64,000 nucleotides of DNA from Haloglomus salinum (GTDB lineage Archaea; Halobacteriota; Halobacteria; Halobacteriales; Haloarculaceae). Position numbers and translations under genes: made by a program. Positions 42,922 through 52,062 of the stretch are shown one piece after another. The stretch's first letter is position 1; each line of letters opens with the position of its first letter. Below the pieces are notes generated by a model that made no database searches, had not been told where the DNA came from, and was given only the letters and a program-made list of their open reading frames with translations. The stretch is taken from NCBI RefSeq assembly GCF_024298825.1, contig NZ_CP101153.1:2418001-2482000 (forward strand), written 5' to 3'.

Positions 42922-43935
42922 TCAGAACTCCACCGTCTCCCGGATACCGTCTGCGATACGCGCGGCCTCGGGCAGGTAGTAGTCCTCCAGCGCGTACAGC
43001 GGGAACGGGACGTCGAACCCGGTGACGCGGTTGACCGGTGCCTCCTGGTACAGCAGGGCCTCCTCCTGGATTGTCGCCGTGATTTCACCGGCGAGACCGC
43101 CCGTCTTGGGGGCCTCGTGGACGACGACCGCGCGGCCGGTCTTCTTGAACGACTCGAGGATGGTGTCGGTGTCCATCGGCGACAGCGTCCGCAGATCGAC
43201 CACCTCACAGTCGATGCCCTCGTTCTCGGCGAGGTCCTCGGCCGCCTCCATCGTCGGGCGGGTCATCGCACCCCAGGTGTAGACGGAGACGTCGGCGCCC
43301 TCGCGCCGGACCGCGGCCTCGCCGAGCGGGACGGTGTACGTCTCGTCGGGCACCTCCTCGCGGAAGGCACGGTAGATGAGCTTCGGCTCGAGGAAGACCA
43401 CGGGGTCCGGGTCCCGGATGGCGCTCGCGAGCAGGCCCTTCGTGTCGTACGGCGTCGAGGGGATGACCACCTTGAGTCCCGGTTCGTGGACGAAGAACGC
43501 CTCCTTGGATTCGGAGTGGTGCTCGGGGGCCCGGATGCCGCCGCCGTAGGGCGCGCGCACGACCATCGGGCACGTGTACCGCCCACGCGAGCGGGTACGC
43601 ATCCGCGCGGCGTGGGAGATGATCTGGTCGAACGCGGGGTAGATGAACCCCATGAACTGGATCTCCGGCACGGGCCGCATCCCGTAGGCCGCCATCCCGA
43701 CGGCGGTGCCGACGATGCCGGCCTCCGCGAGCGGCGTGTCCACGACGCGGTCGTCGCCGAACTCGTCGTAGAGGCCCTGCGTGGCGCGGAAGACGCCGCC
43801 GTTCTGGCCGACGTCCTCGCCCATCACCAGCACCGAGTCGTCTCGTTCCATCTCGCCGTACAGTCCGTCCCGGACGGCCTGTACGAGGGTGAGGTTCTGC
43901 GTGCTGCCCGCCGTGTCCGCGTCTTGCGTGCTCAT
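42922..43935 (-). CDS. pdhB: 2-oxoacid dehydrogenase E1 beta subunit
   Basis: 337 residues. '[21 protein letters not shown]', '[20 protein letters not shown]', '[10 protein letters not shown]'-like '[20 protein letters not shown]' and '[12 protein letters not shown]' are the transketolase C-terminal-half motifs of E1-beta. It forms the heterotetramer with the product of the overlapping upstream gene (ATGA-type four-base overlap). Substrate is pyruvate or branched-chain 2-oxoacids; this cannot be settled from sequence. Confidence 0.94.
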   Translation of the reverse strand: MSTQDADTAGSTQNLTLVQAVRDGLYGEMERDDSVLVMGEDVGQNGGVFRATQGLYDEFGDDRVVDTPLAEAGIVGTAVGMAAYGMRPVPEIQFMGFIYPAFDQIISHAARMRTRSRGRYTCPMVVRAPYGGGIRAPEHHSESKEAFFVHEPGLKVVIPSTPYDTKGLLASAIRDPDPVVFLEPKLIYRAFREEVPDETYTVPLGEAAVRREGADVSVYTWGAMTRPTMEAAEDLAENEGIDCEVVDLRTLSPMDTDTILESFKKTGRAVVVHEAPKTGGLAGEITATIQEEALLYQEAPVNRVTGFDVPFPLYALEDYYLPEAARIADGIRETVEF

Positions 43936-45035
43936 TCCAGGAGTACCTCGTCACCGTGCGTTTCGCGTAGCCGCTGGAGGTACGCGAGCTGTTCCTGCAG
44001 TCGCTTGGGCTGGTCGGCGTAGACGTGCTCGAAGATGTCCTCGGGCTCGGGGCGCTCGACCGTCTCGGCCGTCTCGATGGCGTCCGCGACGGCCTCCTCG
44101 ACCTCCGCCTGTATCTCGGCGTGGCGCTCGTCGTCGAGCAGCCCCTGATTGCGGAGGAATGCCTCCAGCCGGGGGATGGGGTCTTTGGCCTTCCAGCGCT
44201 CGACCTCGTCCTCGTCGCGGTAGACCGAGGGGTCGTCGGCCGTCGTATGCGCGCCGAAGCGGTACTGGACCGCCTCGATGAGTGTCGGCCGGAGTTCGTC
44301 CTCGTCGGGGTCCTTGGCCTTCTCGACGGCCTCGCGGGTCACCTTGTACACCGCGAGCGGGTCCATCCCGTCGACCTGGACGCCCTCGAAGCCGTAGCCG
44401 ACGGCCTTCTGTGCCAGCGTCTCCGCCGCGGTCTGCCGTTCGCGCGGCACGGAGATGGCCCACTGGTTGTTGTTGCAGAAGAATATCGCGGGGGCGTCGA
44501 ACACGCCGGCGAAGTTGAGCCCCTCGTGGAAGTCACCCTCCGAGGTCGCGCCGTCGCCGAAGTAGCAGATGAACGCCTCGTCGTTGCCCTGCAGCCGGGA
44601 GGCCCACGCCATCCCGGTCGCGTGCGGAATCTGCGTCGCGATGGGCACGGCGACGGGGAAGATGTTCAACTCGTCCAGCTTGTTCCCCCGCTCGTCGCCC
44701 ATCCAGTAGCGCAGCGTCCCGCTCAGACTCTGCCCTCGGACCATGGCGACGCCGTGCTCGCGGTAGGAGGGCACGACCCAGTCCTCGTCGTCGAGGGCGT
44801 ACGCCGAGCCGACCTGTGCGCCCTCTTGGCCCGACAGCGGGGGGTAGGTCCCCATCCGGCCCTGTCGCTGGAGGCTCACCGCACGCTGGTCGAAGTGGCG
44901 CGCCAGTTTCATGTCGCGGTACATCCCGAGGAGGTCGTCGTCGTCGATATCGGGGACCTCGGCCCCGTCGAGGACGCGCCCGTCCTCGTCGAGGACCTGG
45001 ACCTGTTCGCGGGGGTCCCGCTGTAACGTGCTCAT
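43932..45035 (-). CDS. pdhA: 2-oxoacid dehydrogenase E1 alpha subunit
   Basis: 367 residues from ATG 45035. The thiamine-diphosphate motif '[20 protein letters not shown]' runs to 'NNNQWAIS'. The phosphorylation-loop region '[16 protein letters not shown]' is intact. It needs thiamine diphosphate, whose kinase ThiL is also encoded in this window. An AAACTATA box lies about 50-60 bases upstream. lipA lies 226 bp upstream on the same strand. Confidence 0.94.
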   Translation of the reverse strand: MSTLQRDPREQVQVLDEDGRVLDGAEVPDIDDDDLLGMYRDMKLARHFDQRAVSLQRQGRMGTYPPLSGQEGAQVGSAYALDDEDWVVPSYREHGVAMVRGQSLSGTLRYWMGDERGNKLDELNIFPVAVPIATQIPHATGMAWASRLQGNDEAFICYFGDGATSEGDFHEGLNFAGVFDAPAIFFCNNNQWAISVPRERQTAAETLAQKAVGYGFEGVQVDGMDPLAVYKVTREAVEKAKDPDEDELRPTLIEAVQYRFGAHTTADDPSVYRDEDEVERWKAKDPIPRLEAFLRNQGLLDDERHAEIQAEVEEAVADAIETAETVERPEPEDIFEHVYADQPKRLQEQLAYLQRLRETHGDEVLLE

Positions 45036-45261
45036 GGGTGTCTCACCCTGCGGTACGGCATAGGTCCGACTGCCGCCGCCGATGCCGTATAGTTTACGTA
45101 AGATTTGCCCGAAACGCACGGACGTTCGGCTCCGACCGCTGGAACTGTTGGACATCACGGGAGCTATCTGAACGGTCGGTGAACGTTCGGGGCGTGTCGC
45201 CGCCCGGGAACGTCCCGGCAGTTCGACCGGTCACGCGCCCGGCGCCGGCGCCGTGGGACCC

Positions 45262-46194
45262 TCAGTCCCCGCGTGCCCGTGCCTCCGCGCGGGCCTCCTC
45301 GACGCTCTTGCCCTCGCGGGCGACGGCCTCGACGAAGAACTCGCCCGCCTTGAACGACGACCGGACCATCGGGCCCGAGGCACAGTAGCGGAACGCGAAC
45401 TCCTCTTCGGCCACGTCGCGCCAGACATCGAACTTGTCGGGGTGGACGTAGTCGAACACCTCCAGGTGCGACCGCGAGGGCTGGAGGTACTGCCCGAACG
45501 TGACGATGTCCGTGCCGACTTCCCGCAGGTCGCCCAGCGTGCGGTACACCTCGTGGTCGTACTCGCCGACCCCGAGCATCAGGCTCGTCTTCACGTACGC
45601 GTCGGACTCGCGGGCGTACTGCTCGAGCACCGAGAGCGACTGCTCGTACCCCGCGCGACGGTCCCGGACGGGCCACTGGAGCCGCTCCACCGTCTCGACG
45701 TTGTGCGCCAGCACGTCCGCGCCGGCCTCGGCTACCTCCCGGACGAGGTCGGACTCGCCCTGGAAGTCCGGGGTGAGCGCCTCGACGAGGATGGAGGGGT
45801 CGCGGTCCTTGATGGCGCGGATGGTGTCGGCGAAGTGGCCCGCGCCCTGGTCGGGCAGGTCGTCGCGGTCGACCGAGGTGAGGACGACGTAGTCCAGGCC
45901 GATCTCCGCGACGGCGTCGGCCACGTTGTCGGGTTCGTCCGGGTCCGGCGGCTCCATCCCGCCGGTCTGGACGTCACAGAAGTTGCAGCCCCGCGAGCAG
46001 CGGTCCCCTAGCAGCATGAACGTCGCCGTGCCGGGGCCGTTGCGCCCGGACCAGCAGTCGCCCAGGTTCGGGCAGGACGCCTCCTCGCAGACGGTGTGGA
46101 GGTCGTGCTCGCGGAGGGTCGATTTTATCTCCGTGAACCGCTCGCCCGACGGCGGCCGCATCTTCAACCAGTCGGGCTTGCGCGCGCCGCTCAT
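45262..46194 (-). CDS. lipA: Lipoyl synthase
   Basis: 310 residues. Two iron-sulfur cluster motifs: the auxiliary 'CEEASCPNLGDCW' and the radical-SAM 'CSRGCNFC'. 'ALTPDFQGE' and the C-terminal Ser region 'PMVRSSFKAGEFF' complete the family. It inserts sulfur into the octanoyl group on the E2 lipoyl domain encoded downstream on the same strand. No lipB or lipoate ligase is seen nearby. An unknown gene lies 51 bp upstream. Confidence 0.95.
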   Translation of the reverse strand: MSGARKPDWLKMRPPSGERFTEIKSTLREHDLHTVCEEASCPNLGDCWSGRNGPGTATFMLLGDRCSRGCNFCDVQTGGMEPPDPDEPDNVADAVAEIGLDYVVLTSVDRDDLPDQGAGHFADTIRAIKDRDPSILVEALTPDFQGESDLVREVAEAGADVLAHNVETVERLQWPVRDRRAGYEQSLSVLEQYARESDAYVKTSLMLGVGEYDHEVYRTLGDLREVGTDIVTFGQYLQPSRSHLEVFDYVHPDKFDVWRDVAEEEFAFRYCASGPMVRSSFKAGEFFVEAVAREGKSVEEARAEARARGD

Positions 46195-46245
46195 TACGTG
46201 GCTGGTTGGTGTGGGTCGGTGAAAGACCTGTGGTTGGGGCGGCCC

Positions 46246-46818
46246 TCACCCCTTCACGTCGGACTCCTGGTCGGCCTCCGGGGGGTAGACCCCGGCGTCG
46301 GGGTGCTGGTCGGCGTCCTCGACCAGCCGCCCCTCGTCGCGCAGGCGCTCTAGTTCCGCCTTCGCCGCCTCGCGGTCGAACCCGCCGACTGCGGCCGCCA
46401 CGTCCAGCAGGTCGTCCTCCGGGACCGTCCTGTCGGCCCACGCCGCGACGCCCTCGAAGTCGGCGTCCGTGAGGTACCGAACCATCACCACGAGGTCGCG
46501 TGACCCGCCCAACGCGTCGTGCCACGCCGGGGGATACGCGCTCAGTCGGCCGCTGCCGAGCGCGTAGACGGTGGTGTCGTCCACCCATTCCTCCGACTCG
46601 ACGGTGGCCTCCGTCAGCGCGTCGCGGAACGACGCCCCGTCGACGTGGCTGTCACGCTCCGCGAGGGCCGTGACGTGCTCGACGACGGTCGAGTGTTCGA
46701 CACCCGGCGCGCTCGCCTCGTCGGGGACGTACCGCTCGGCCAGCAGCACCAGTCCCCGTGGGTGGAGGTACTCGCTTCGACCGCCGGCTTCCTCGAGCAG
46801 CGGCTCGGAGAGTGACAT
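46246..46818 (-). CDS. Hypothetical acidic cytoplasmic protein
   Basis: 190 residues, no signal peptide or helices. It begins MSLSEPLLEEAGGRSEYLHP and contains 'RGLVLLAERYVPDEA' and a C-terminal helix-rich part ('GGFDREAAKAELERLRDEGR'). The last segment resembles a winged-helix-like or helical tail, but no family can be named. It lies upstream of lipA on the same strand with a 51-bp gap, so a link to lipoate metabolism is possible but unproven. Confidence 0.65.
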   Translation of the reverse strand: MSLSEPLLEEAGGRSEYLHPRGLVLLAERYVPDEASAPGVEHSTVVEHVTALAERDSHVDGASFRDALTEATVESEEWVDDTTVYALGSGRLSAYPPAWHDALGGSRDLVVMVRYLTDADFEGVAAWADRTVPEDDLLDVAAAVGGFDREAAKAELERLRDEGRLVEDADQHPDAGVYPPEADQESDVKG

Positions 46819-46869
46819 ACCCGGCGGTTGGGGACTCGGCCGATAAGGTGGCCGTCCCCCGGCAAGTCC

Positions 46870-47105
46870 GACCGGAGGGCCAGGACGTGATATGGGGGTC
46901 GAGAGCGCGGCCCCTCCACCGCCGACACCACCGTACACCCTCCCGCCTCGCGCGCCAGCCGGGGCCGAGACCAGGAAGCGCGCGCCCCGGTGAGGGCGCG
47001 AGCGGAGCGACCGGACAAGCAACGGGGCGGAATCGAGCGGGGCCGCCATCGGCGGGGCGAGCGGGCGGGGGCATTCGACGGGCCTCCGTCGTCGCCGTGA
47101 CTGCT
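46870..47105. repeat. Partial composite repeat, copy D
   Basis: The 390-bp gap between 46818 and rpsG holds fragments of the composite family. ACCAGGAAGCGCGC (46970-46983) is the exact reverse complement of the module at 9565-9578 and 33279-33292. GGGGGCATTCGACGGGCCTC (47067-47086), followed by CGTCGTCGCCGTGA, closely matches the right end of copy B (33436-33466). The palindromic terminal hairpins are absent, so this looks like a decayed or shuffled copy. I see no gene in it; 47106-47205 holds the rpsG 3' flank. Confidence 0.65.
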
Positions 47106-47205
47106 GGCGAAGTCGCCCTCGCGATTACGTCCGAGATAGTCGCTCTGATGGCGAAAAGATGACTCTGCTCGAAAAAATGGGGGGATAGAAGGGATATACG
47201 ACGGA

Positions 47206-47817
47206 TTACCGAGCTGCAGCGGCGACGCGCTCCTTCTCTTCCTTCTGGGAGATGGCGTACGTCTGCAGGTCGTAGTCGGCGGCGCCGATGAGCTGCTGGG
47301 CGAGGGCTTCGGCGGCCGTGGTCTTCGTCTTGTAGGAGTTCTGCTTGACGCCCTGGGCGATGAACTTCAGGGCCTGGTCGACGCGGCGCTGCGGGGCCAC
47401 GTCGACGGCCTTCGGGACGGAGATGCCACCGTACTTCAGGCGGACGGTCTCCTCGCGGGGACCGCTGTTCTCGACGGCCGTGACGAGCACCTGCACCGGG
47501 TTCTCCTCGGTGCGGCTCTCGATGGTGTCGAACGCGTCGCGGACGATCTGGGTCGCCATCTGCTTTTTGCCCGTGTTCTCGTCGGTCTGCATCAGGCGGT
47601 TGATGAGCCGCTCGACGACGGATATCTCGGACTTCTTGAACTGCTTGTTCGCGTGACGGCCCATCGTGTGCGCGACCGGTGTGACGGTGATGTAGCGTCG
47701 TGTCGAGGGGTCGTCGTACTCGATGTCGTCGACGGAGTAGCGCTCGAACAGCTTCGCGGAGATGCGCTCGTCGTCGGTGTCGGCGGGTGCGTCGGGGTCA
47801 GGCTGTTCCGTGCTCAT
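47206..47817 (-). CDS. rpsG: 30S ribosomal protein S7 (uS7)
   Basis: 203 residues. 'YITVTPVAHTMGRHANKQF', 'SEISVVERLINRLMQTDENT', 'VLVTAVENSGPREETVRLKY' and 'VDVAPQRRVDQALKFI' are typical of archaeal S7. An acidic 20-residue halophilic N-terminal extension is present. Its ATG overlaps the rpsL stop (TAATG). Translation elongation factor EF-2, which often follows S7 in archaea, is not downstream here; instead there is a repeat and unrelated genes. Confidence 0.96.
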   Translation of the reverse strand: MSTEQPDPDAPADTDDERISAKLFERYSVDDIEYDDPSTRRYITVTPVAHTMGRHANKQFKKSEISVVERLINRLMQTDENTGKKQMATQIVRDAFDTIESRTEENPVQVLVTAVENSGPREETVRLKYGGISVPKAVDVAPQRRVDQALKFIAQGVKQNSYKTKTTAAEALAQQLIGAADYDLQTYAISQKEEKERVAAAAR

Positions 47818-48245
47818 TATCGGACGGGTTTCTCCGCGTTCCCGCGGACGAGTTCGATCAGGGAGACGCCGTTCACCTTCTCGACCTTGTAGTTGACACC
47901 GGAGAGGTCGCCCATCGCGCGGCCCTTCGCGCCGCCGATGCCGGCGATGGTGACCTCGTCGTGCTCGTCGATGAACGAGATGGCACCGTCACCGGGACAG
48001 AACGCGGTGACCTGCTTCCCGTTCTTGATGAGCTGGACCCGGACACACTTCCGGATGGCCGAGTTGGGCTGCTTCGCCTCGATGCCCACCTTCTCCAGTA
48101 CGATACCACGACCCTGCGGGGCGCCTTCGAGCGGGTCGGACTTCTTGCCCAGCCCGCGTGCCCGCCGTGCGTAATCCGAGTCGGACCACCGGTGCTTCTG
48201 GCGGTCCTTCTTCAGCTTACGCGCGGCGTACTTGCCGTTCGCCAT
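47817..48245 (-). CDS. rpsL: 30S ribosomal protein S12 (uS12)
   Basis: 142 residues. '[20 protein letters not shown]' and '[20 protein letters not shown]' include the conserved decoding-centre loop; the lysine in KQPNS is the classical streptomycin-related position. The start is ATG 48245. It is one-base coupled to rpsG and separated by 138 bp from a GAF-domain gene. Confidence 0.97.
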   Translation of the reverse strand: MANGKYAARKLKKDRQKHRWSDSDYARRARGLGKKSDPLEGAPQGRGIVLEKVGIEAKQPNSAIRKCVRVQLIKNGKQVTAFCPGDGAISFIDEHDEVTIAGIGGAKGRAMGDLSGVNYKVEKVNGVSLIELVRGNAEKPVR

Positions 48246-48383
48246 AGTGCACGTCTGTTTCTGATGGAGGGACTTAAGCGTCCCTTTTCGTTCGCCGCCG
48301 CGTGAGGTTCTCACGTGGGGGCGGGCATTCGACCGCCGCCATCCGGCTGTCGCCACCTGACCGCCGTCGCCACGCCGGGGTGC

Positions 48384-49292
48384 TCACTCATCCAGCGTGA
48401 GCTCGTTCTCGGTGGAGATGTACGTGTCCGGGTCCTGCGGGCGGGCGATGAGCCGGCGGAGTTCGAGTTGTTCCATCGCCTCGTCGGCCAGCGCTGAGAG
48501 CCGCCACTGCTCGCCGTCCGACAGCGGCGCCGAGCGCGACTCGTCGTACACCGCGAGCGTGCCGACGGGGTGGCCGTCCGGGGCGACCAGGCGCGCACTC
48601 GCGTACCAGCGGAAGTCGTCGCCGGGCGCGAACCCACCCCACTCGTGATTCTTCAGGTCCGGGATACAGGCCACGCCCGGCTCCAGGAACGTTCGGGCAC
48701 AGAGGCTCTCGCGCCGGGGCTGGGTCACGTCCGGCGTACCGTAGGCTGCGAGCGCCTGGTAGCGGGTGCGGTCCACGAGTCCGAGCAGCGCCGCCGATAC
48801 GCCGAGCGTCTCGGCGGTCAGCCGGCAGAGCCGCTCCAGACTGGGCCGCGCCAGCAGGGGGGCCATCCCGTACCGGTCGGCCGTCACCGAACGCTCCTCC
48901 TCGGCCTCGGACAGGGGATAGTCGGCCTCATCGGGTCGGATGGCCTCCAGAACCCGGTCGGCCAGCCGCTCGAACTGGTCGGGCTGTGACTTGTCGACGT
49001 GGCCGGCCACCTCCGGCCGGTCGGCGAGCGCCGGCCGGCCCGCGGAGAAGGCGATGACCGTCACGTCACGCTCGGCCGCGGTCCGGAGGGTCTCGTCCCA
49101 CTCGTCGTCCTGTCCCACCCCTGGCTCGAAGACGAGGACGTCGATGCCCTCGCGCTCCAGCGTCGCGGTCGCGACCCGCGGGTTCGAGGCGTCGAGCACG
49201 TCCACCCCGTCCGCGCGCATCTCCAGTGCCAGCCCGGTCGCCTCCGCTGTGGGCCCGCCATCCACGCAGAGCACCGTGATACCCGTCTCCAT
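48384..49292 (-). CDS. GAF-domain sensor protein with receiver-like N-terminus
   Basis: 302 residues. Residues 1-125 resemble a degenerate receiver/HalX-type fold ('TVLCVDGGPTAEATGLAL', 'IDVLVFEPG', 'DVTVIAFSAGR'). Residues about 145-285 form a GAF domain ('LCRLTAETLGVSAALLGLVD', 'RESLCARTFLEPGVACIPDL', 'WYASARLVAPDGHPVGTLAV'). Ligand unknown; no histidine kinase or output domain is attached. It is inserted between nusA and rpsL, which are usually neighbours in archaea. Confidence 0.82.
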   Translation of the reverse strand: METGITVLCVDGGPTAEATGLALEMRADGVDVLDASNPRVATATLEREGIDVLVFEPGVGQDDEWDETLRTAAERDVTVIAFSAGRPALADRPEVAGHVDKSQPDQFERLADRVLEAIRPDEADYPLSEAEEERSVTADRYGMAPLLARPSLERLCRLTAETLGVSAALLGLVDRTRYQALAAYGTPDVTQPRRESLCARTFLEPGVACIPDLKNHEWGGFAPGDDFRWYASARLVAPDGHPVGTLAVYDESRSAPLSDGEQWRLSALADEAMEQLELRRLIARPQDPDTYISTENELTLDE

Positions 49293-49482
49293 TACTCCCT
49301 CACGGTGGCCGCGAGTACTTGAGCGTTCGGTGAAGAAGGGCCGGCTATCCACTGTTGCGTCGCGCTGCGACCTCAGTTGTCACCGGGGACGGCCGTCGCC
49401 TCCTCGCCGCCGAGGCCGGCCGAGACCTGATTCTGGATTGAACGGACGGAAAGCAAGTGTTGGGTTGGGGCGGTCCGCGCGC

Positions 49483-49908
49483 TCAGGTCAACTCGATATC
49501 GTCGATATCGAAGTGTCGCTGGGCCAGTTCTCGGGCCCGCCGGATAGTCCGGCCCTCGGTGCCGATGGCGACCCCGCGGTCGGCCGAGTCGACCTCGGCG
49601 TACGCGATACGGTCGCCGTTCTCGCTGACGGTCACGTTGTAGACGGCGGCGGGGGCGAGCGCGTTCGCCACGAAGTCGGCGGCCCGGTCGGCCCCCTCGA
49701 CCAGCTCCACGTCGCGGTCCAGCTGGCGCTCCATCCGCTTGACGTGCTTGCCGTCCGGACCGATGGCCTTCCCCATCTCGCCGGCCGGCACGACGAACAC
49801 CACGCGGTCGAACTCGTCGTCGACGAGGCAGTCCCGGGCCGCCACGTCGGTTTCGTCCTCGAACAGCGCGACCAGCCGACGTGCCTCGTCCGACAGCGTG
49901 ACCCGCAT
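49483..49908 (-). CDS. nusA: Archaeal NusA-type KH-domain protein
   Basis: 141 residues with two KH domains: 'VVFVVPAGEMGKAIGPDGKH' and 'RGVAIGTEGRTIRRARELAQ' each contain the G-x-x-G loop. It binds RNA and is linked to transcription elongation/termination. In most archaea it follows the RNA polymerase A'' gene and precedes rpsL; here neither neighbour is adjacent. It is divergent from sufS. The 190 bp on its 3' side hold no clear gene. Confidence 0.93.
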   Translation of the reverse strand: MRVTLSDEARRLVALFEDETDVAARDCLVDDEFDRVVFVVPAGEMGKAIGPDGKHVKRMERQLDRDVELVEGADRAADFVANALAPAAVYNVTVSENGDRIAYAEVDSADRGVAIGTEGRTIRRARELAQRHFDIDDIELT

Positions 49909-50055
49909 ACCTCGCTGTTCGACAGGAGCGCGGATAAGTTCGCCGTCCTGACCCGGGCGAGTCGACCGGTTCGACGGGGCCGTGATGCCGGATTCGACTA
50001 GCAGCCGGCACGATGCACCGAAGAAGTGACCTACGTCCGTCGCTAGGTTCCCCTA

Positions 50056-51297
50056 ATGGCAACGCAGGACGTTACCCCGCTGGACGTCGAGCGCATCCGG
50101 GCGGACTTCCCCATCCTGGAGCGTGAGATCGACGGCCAGCAGCTCGTCTACCTCGACAACGCGGCCACCTCGCAGACGCCCGAGCGCGTCATCGACGCCA
50201 TCAGCGACTACTACCGCGAGTACAACGCCAACGTCCACCGCGGCATCCACCAGCTCTCCCAGGAGGCCTCCATCGCTTACGAGGAGGCCCACGACCGGGT
50301 CGCGGAGTTCGTCGGCGCCGACGGCCGCGAGGAGATCGTCTTCACAGGGAACACGACGGAGGCCATGAACACCGTCGGCTACGCCTGGGGGCTCAACGAA
50401 CTCGGTCCCGGCGATGAGGTGGTGCTGACGGAGATGGAGCATCACGCCTCACTGGTGACGTGGCAGCAGATCGCGAAGCTGACGGGCGCCGAGTGCAAGT
50501 ACATCCCCATCACCGACGAGGGCTACCTCGATATGGAGGCCGCCGCGGAGCTCATCACCGACGACACGGAGATGGTGAGCGTCGTCCACGTCTCCAACAC
50601 GCTCGGGACCGTGAACCCGGTGTCGGAACTCGCGGACATCGCCCACGACCACGACTCGCTCATCTTCGTCGATGGCGCCCAGTCGGTCCCCCACCAGCCG
50701 GTCGACGTGGAGGCCATGGACTGTGACTTCTTCGCGTTCTCCGGGCACAAGATGTGTGGCCCCACGGGTATCGGCGCGCTGTACGGCAAGGAGCATATCC
50801 TCGAGGAGATGGAGCCGTACAGCTACGGCGGCGACATGATTCTCAAGGTCACCTTCGAGGACTCGCAGTGGAACGAACTCCCCTGGAAGTTCGAGGCCGG
50901 CACCCCCAACATCGCCGACGGCATCGCCTTCGCCGAGGCGTGTGACTACCTCGACGACATCGGCCTCGAACGCATCCACCGCCATGGGCAACAGCTCGCG
51001 GAGTACGCCTACGACCGCCTGACCGAGTGGGACGATGTCGAGGTGTACGGGCCGCCGGGTGACGACCGCGCCGGGCTCGTCGCGTTCAACCTCGAGACCA
51101 CCCACGCCCACGACCTCTCCAGCATCCTCAACGACTACGCCGTCGCCATCCGCGCTGGCGACCACTGTACCCAGCCGCTCCACGACGTGCTGGGCACGGC
51201 TGCGTCCGCGCGAGCCTCGTTCTACCTCTACAACACCCGCGAGGAGGTCGACGCGCTCGTGGAGGCGATCGACGAGGCCCGGCAGCTGTTCGCCTGA
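50056..51297 (+). CDS. sufS: Cysteine desulfurase SufS
   Basis: 413 residues. 'YLDNAATSQTPERVIDAI', 'NVHRGIHQLSQEASIAYE', the PLP lysine in 'AFSGHKMCGPTGIGALYGKE' and the catalytic cysteine in 'RAGDHCTQPLHDVLG' identify the group II desulfurase SufS. It mobilises sulfur for Fe-S clusters. No sufU or sufBCD adjoins it in this window. tRNA-Arg follows after 63 bp. Confidence 0.94.
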   Translation: MATQDVTPLDVERIRADFPILEREIDGQQLVYLDNAATSQTPERVIDAISDYYREYNANVHRGIHQLSQEASIAYEEAHDRVAEFVGADGREEIVFTGNTTEAMNTVGYAWGLNELGPGDEVVLTEMEHHASLVTWQQIAKLTGAECKYIPITDEGYLDMEAAAELITDDTEMVSVVHVSNTLGTVNPVSELADIAHDHDSLIFVDGAQSVPHQPVDVEAMDCDFFAFSGHKMCGPTGIGALYGKEHILEEMEPYSYGGDMILKVTFEDSQWNELPWKFEAGTPNIADGIAFAEACDYLDDIGLERIHRHGQQLAEYAYDRLTEWDDVEVYGPPGDDRAGLVAFNLETTHAHDLSSILNDYAVAIRAGDHCTQPLHDVLGTAASARASFYLYNTREEVDALVEAIDEARQLFA

Positions 51298-51360
51298 ACG
51301 GGGCCACTCCCGCCCCGAACCCGTACCGCTTTTGCGCGAGGCGGCCGTTCCTCGGCCCGA

Positions 51361-51435
51361 GGGCGCGTAGCTCAGCTCGGATAGAGCGTCGGACTTCTAA
51401 TCCGATGGTCGTGGGTTCGAATCCCACCGCGCTCG
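51361..51435 (+). tRNA. tRNA-Arg (anticodon UCU)
   Basis: 75 nt. Acceptor arms GGGCGCG and CGCGCTC pair with one G-U. The anticodon stem TCGGA/TCCGA closes the loop CTTCTAA, giving anticodon TCT. The T arm GTGGG-TTCGAAT-CCCAC is perfect. The discriminator is G and no CCA is encoded. A second copy of the last 22 bases lies at 51530-51551. Confidence 0.95.
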
Positions 51436-51529
51436 CTATCTCCGAGCAACGCGAGGAGTAGCGACGCCCGTGGGATTCGAACCCTGGAAGTCGCGCGGAG
51501 CGAAGCAGTGAGCGAGCACGTCTTCCTCC

Positions 51530-51551
51530 GGTTCGAATCCCACCGCGCTCG
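51530..51551 (+). repeat. Att-like duplicate of the tRNA-Arg 3' end
   Basis: GGTTCGAATCCCACCGCGCT followed by CG is identical to 51414-51435, the T loop to discriminator of tRNA-Arg. Only 94 bp separate the two copies. Between them, at 51471-51488, TGGGATTCGAACCCTGGA is an inverted T-arm-like sequence. Direct repeats of a tRNA 3' end are the signature of integrase-type attachment sites. No integrase is present, so this is probably the empty or collapsed scar of an integrated element. Confidence 0.7.
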
Positions 51552-51658
51552 TTCACTCGTCGCTGGCGCTCGTCAGCTGCGAACGAAGCGGCGATAATGA
51601 CGTGGCGAGCCGCGGGCCCGGCGGAAGACACTTGCCGGCCCGAAGCCCACGCCCGGCC

Positions 51659-52054
51659 GTGTCTCCAGCCTCCCGCCGGTCCCTCCTCGGTAGCATCGCC
51701 ACGGTCGGCCTCGGCGTGTCCGCCGGTTGTTCCGCCTTCGGGACGGTCACGTCGCGCGGCGCGACCGACATCGTCCTCCACAACGAGGCGCCCGACCAGC
51801 GCAGCGTCGCGGTGCTGGTCACGCAGGACGGCGACGACGAGCCACGGATCGATACCAGCTTCGAGCTGGCGCCGAACACGCGAGAGACCATCAACAACGA
51901 GGTGCTGATGAACGCCGATTACGATGTCGAGGTCACGATGACCGGCGAGTTCGCCGACTCGCCCTACAGCGAGACCCACTCGTGGCAGGACGCCGGCCAG
52001 CCCCTCCACGTCATCGTCCACGAGCAGATCGTCTTCGCGGTGCAGGTCGGCTGA
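51659..52054 (+). CDS. Small lipoprotein, unknown function
   Basis: 131 residues from a GTG at 51659. The N-terminus SPASRRSLLGSIATVGLGVSAGC carries a twin-arginine and lipobox signal. The remaining domain ('IVLHNEAPDQRSVAVLVTQD', 'FELAPNTRETINNEVL', 'DYDVEVTM') looks like a small beta-sandwich. No family recognised. Starts further upstream would run into the att-like region and mask the signal peptide. It converges on cdd. Confidence 0.68.
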   Translation: MSPASRRSLLGSIATVGLGVSAGCSAFGTVTSRGATDIVLHNEAPDQRSVAVLVTQDGDDEPRIDTSFELAPNTRETINNEVLMNADYDVEVTMTGEFADSPYSETHSWQDAGQPLHVIVHEQIVFAVQVG

Positions 52055-52062
52055 CGGCGGGT

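Noticed and set aside
49374-49443. Short minus-strand frame ending in ...SIQNQVSAGLGGEEATAV
   Set aside because: No plausible start codon or ribosome-binding site and no recognisable family; it might be a gene remnant, but the evidence is too thin to annotate.
51530-51551. Second tRNA-Arg gene
   Set aside because: Only the T-loop half and the acceptor 3' strand are present; the upstream sequence forms no acceptor, D or anticodon arm.
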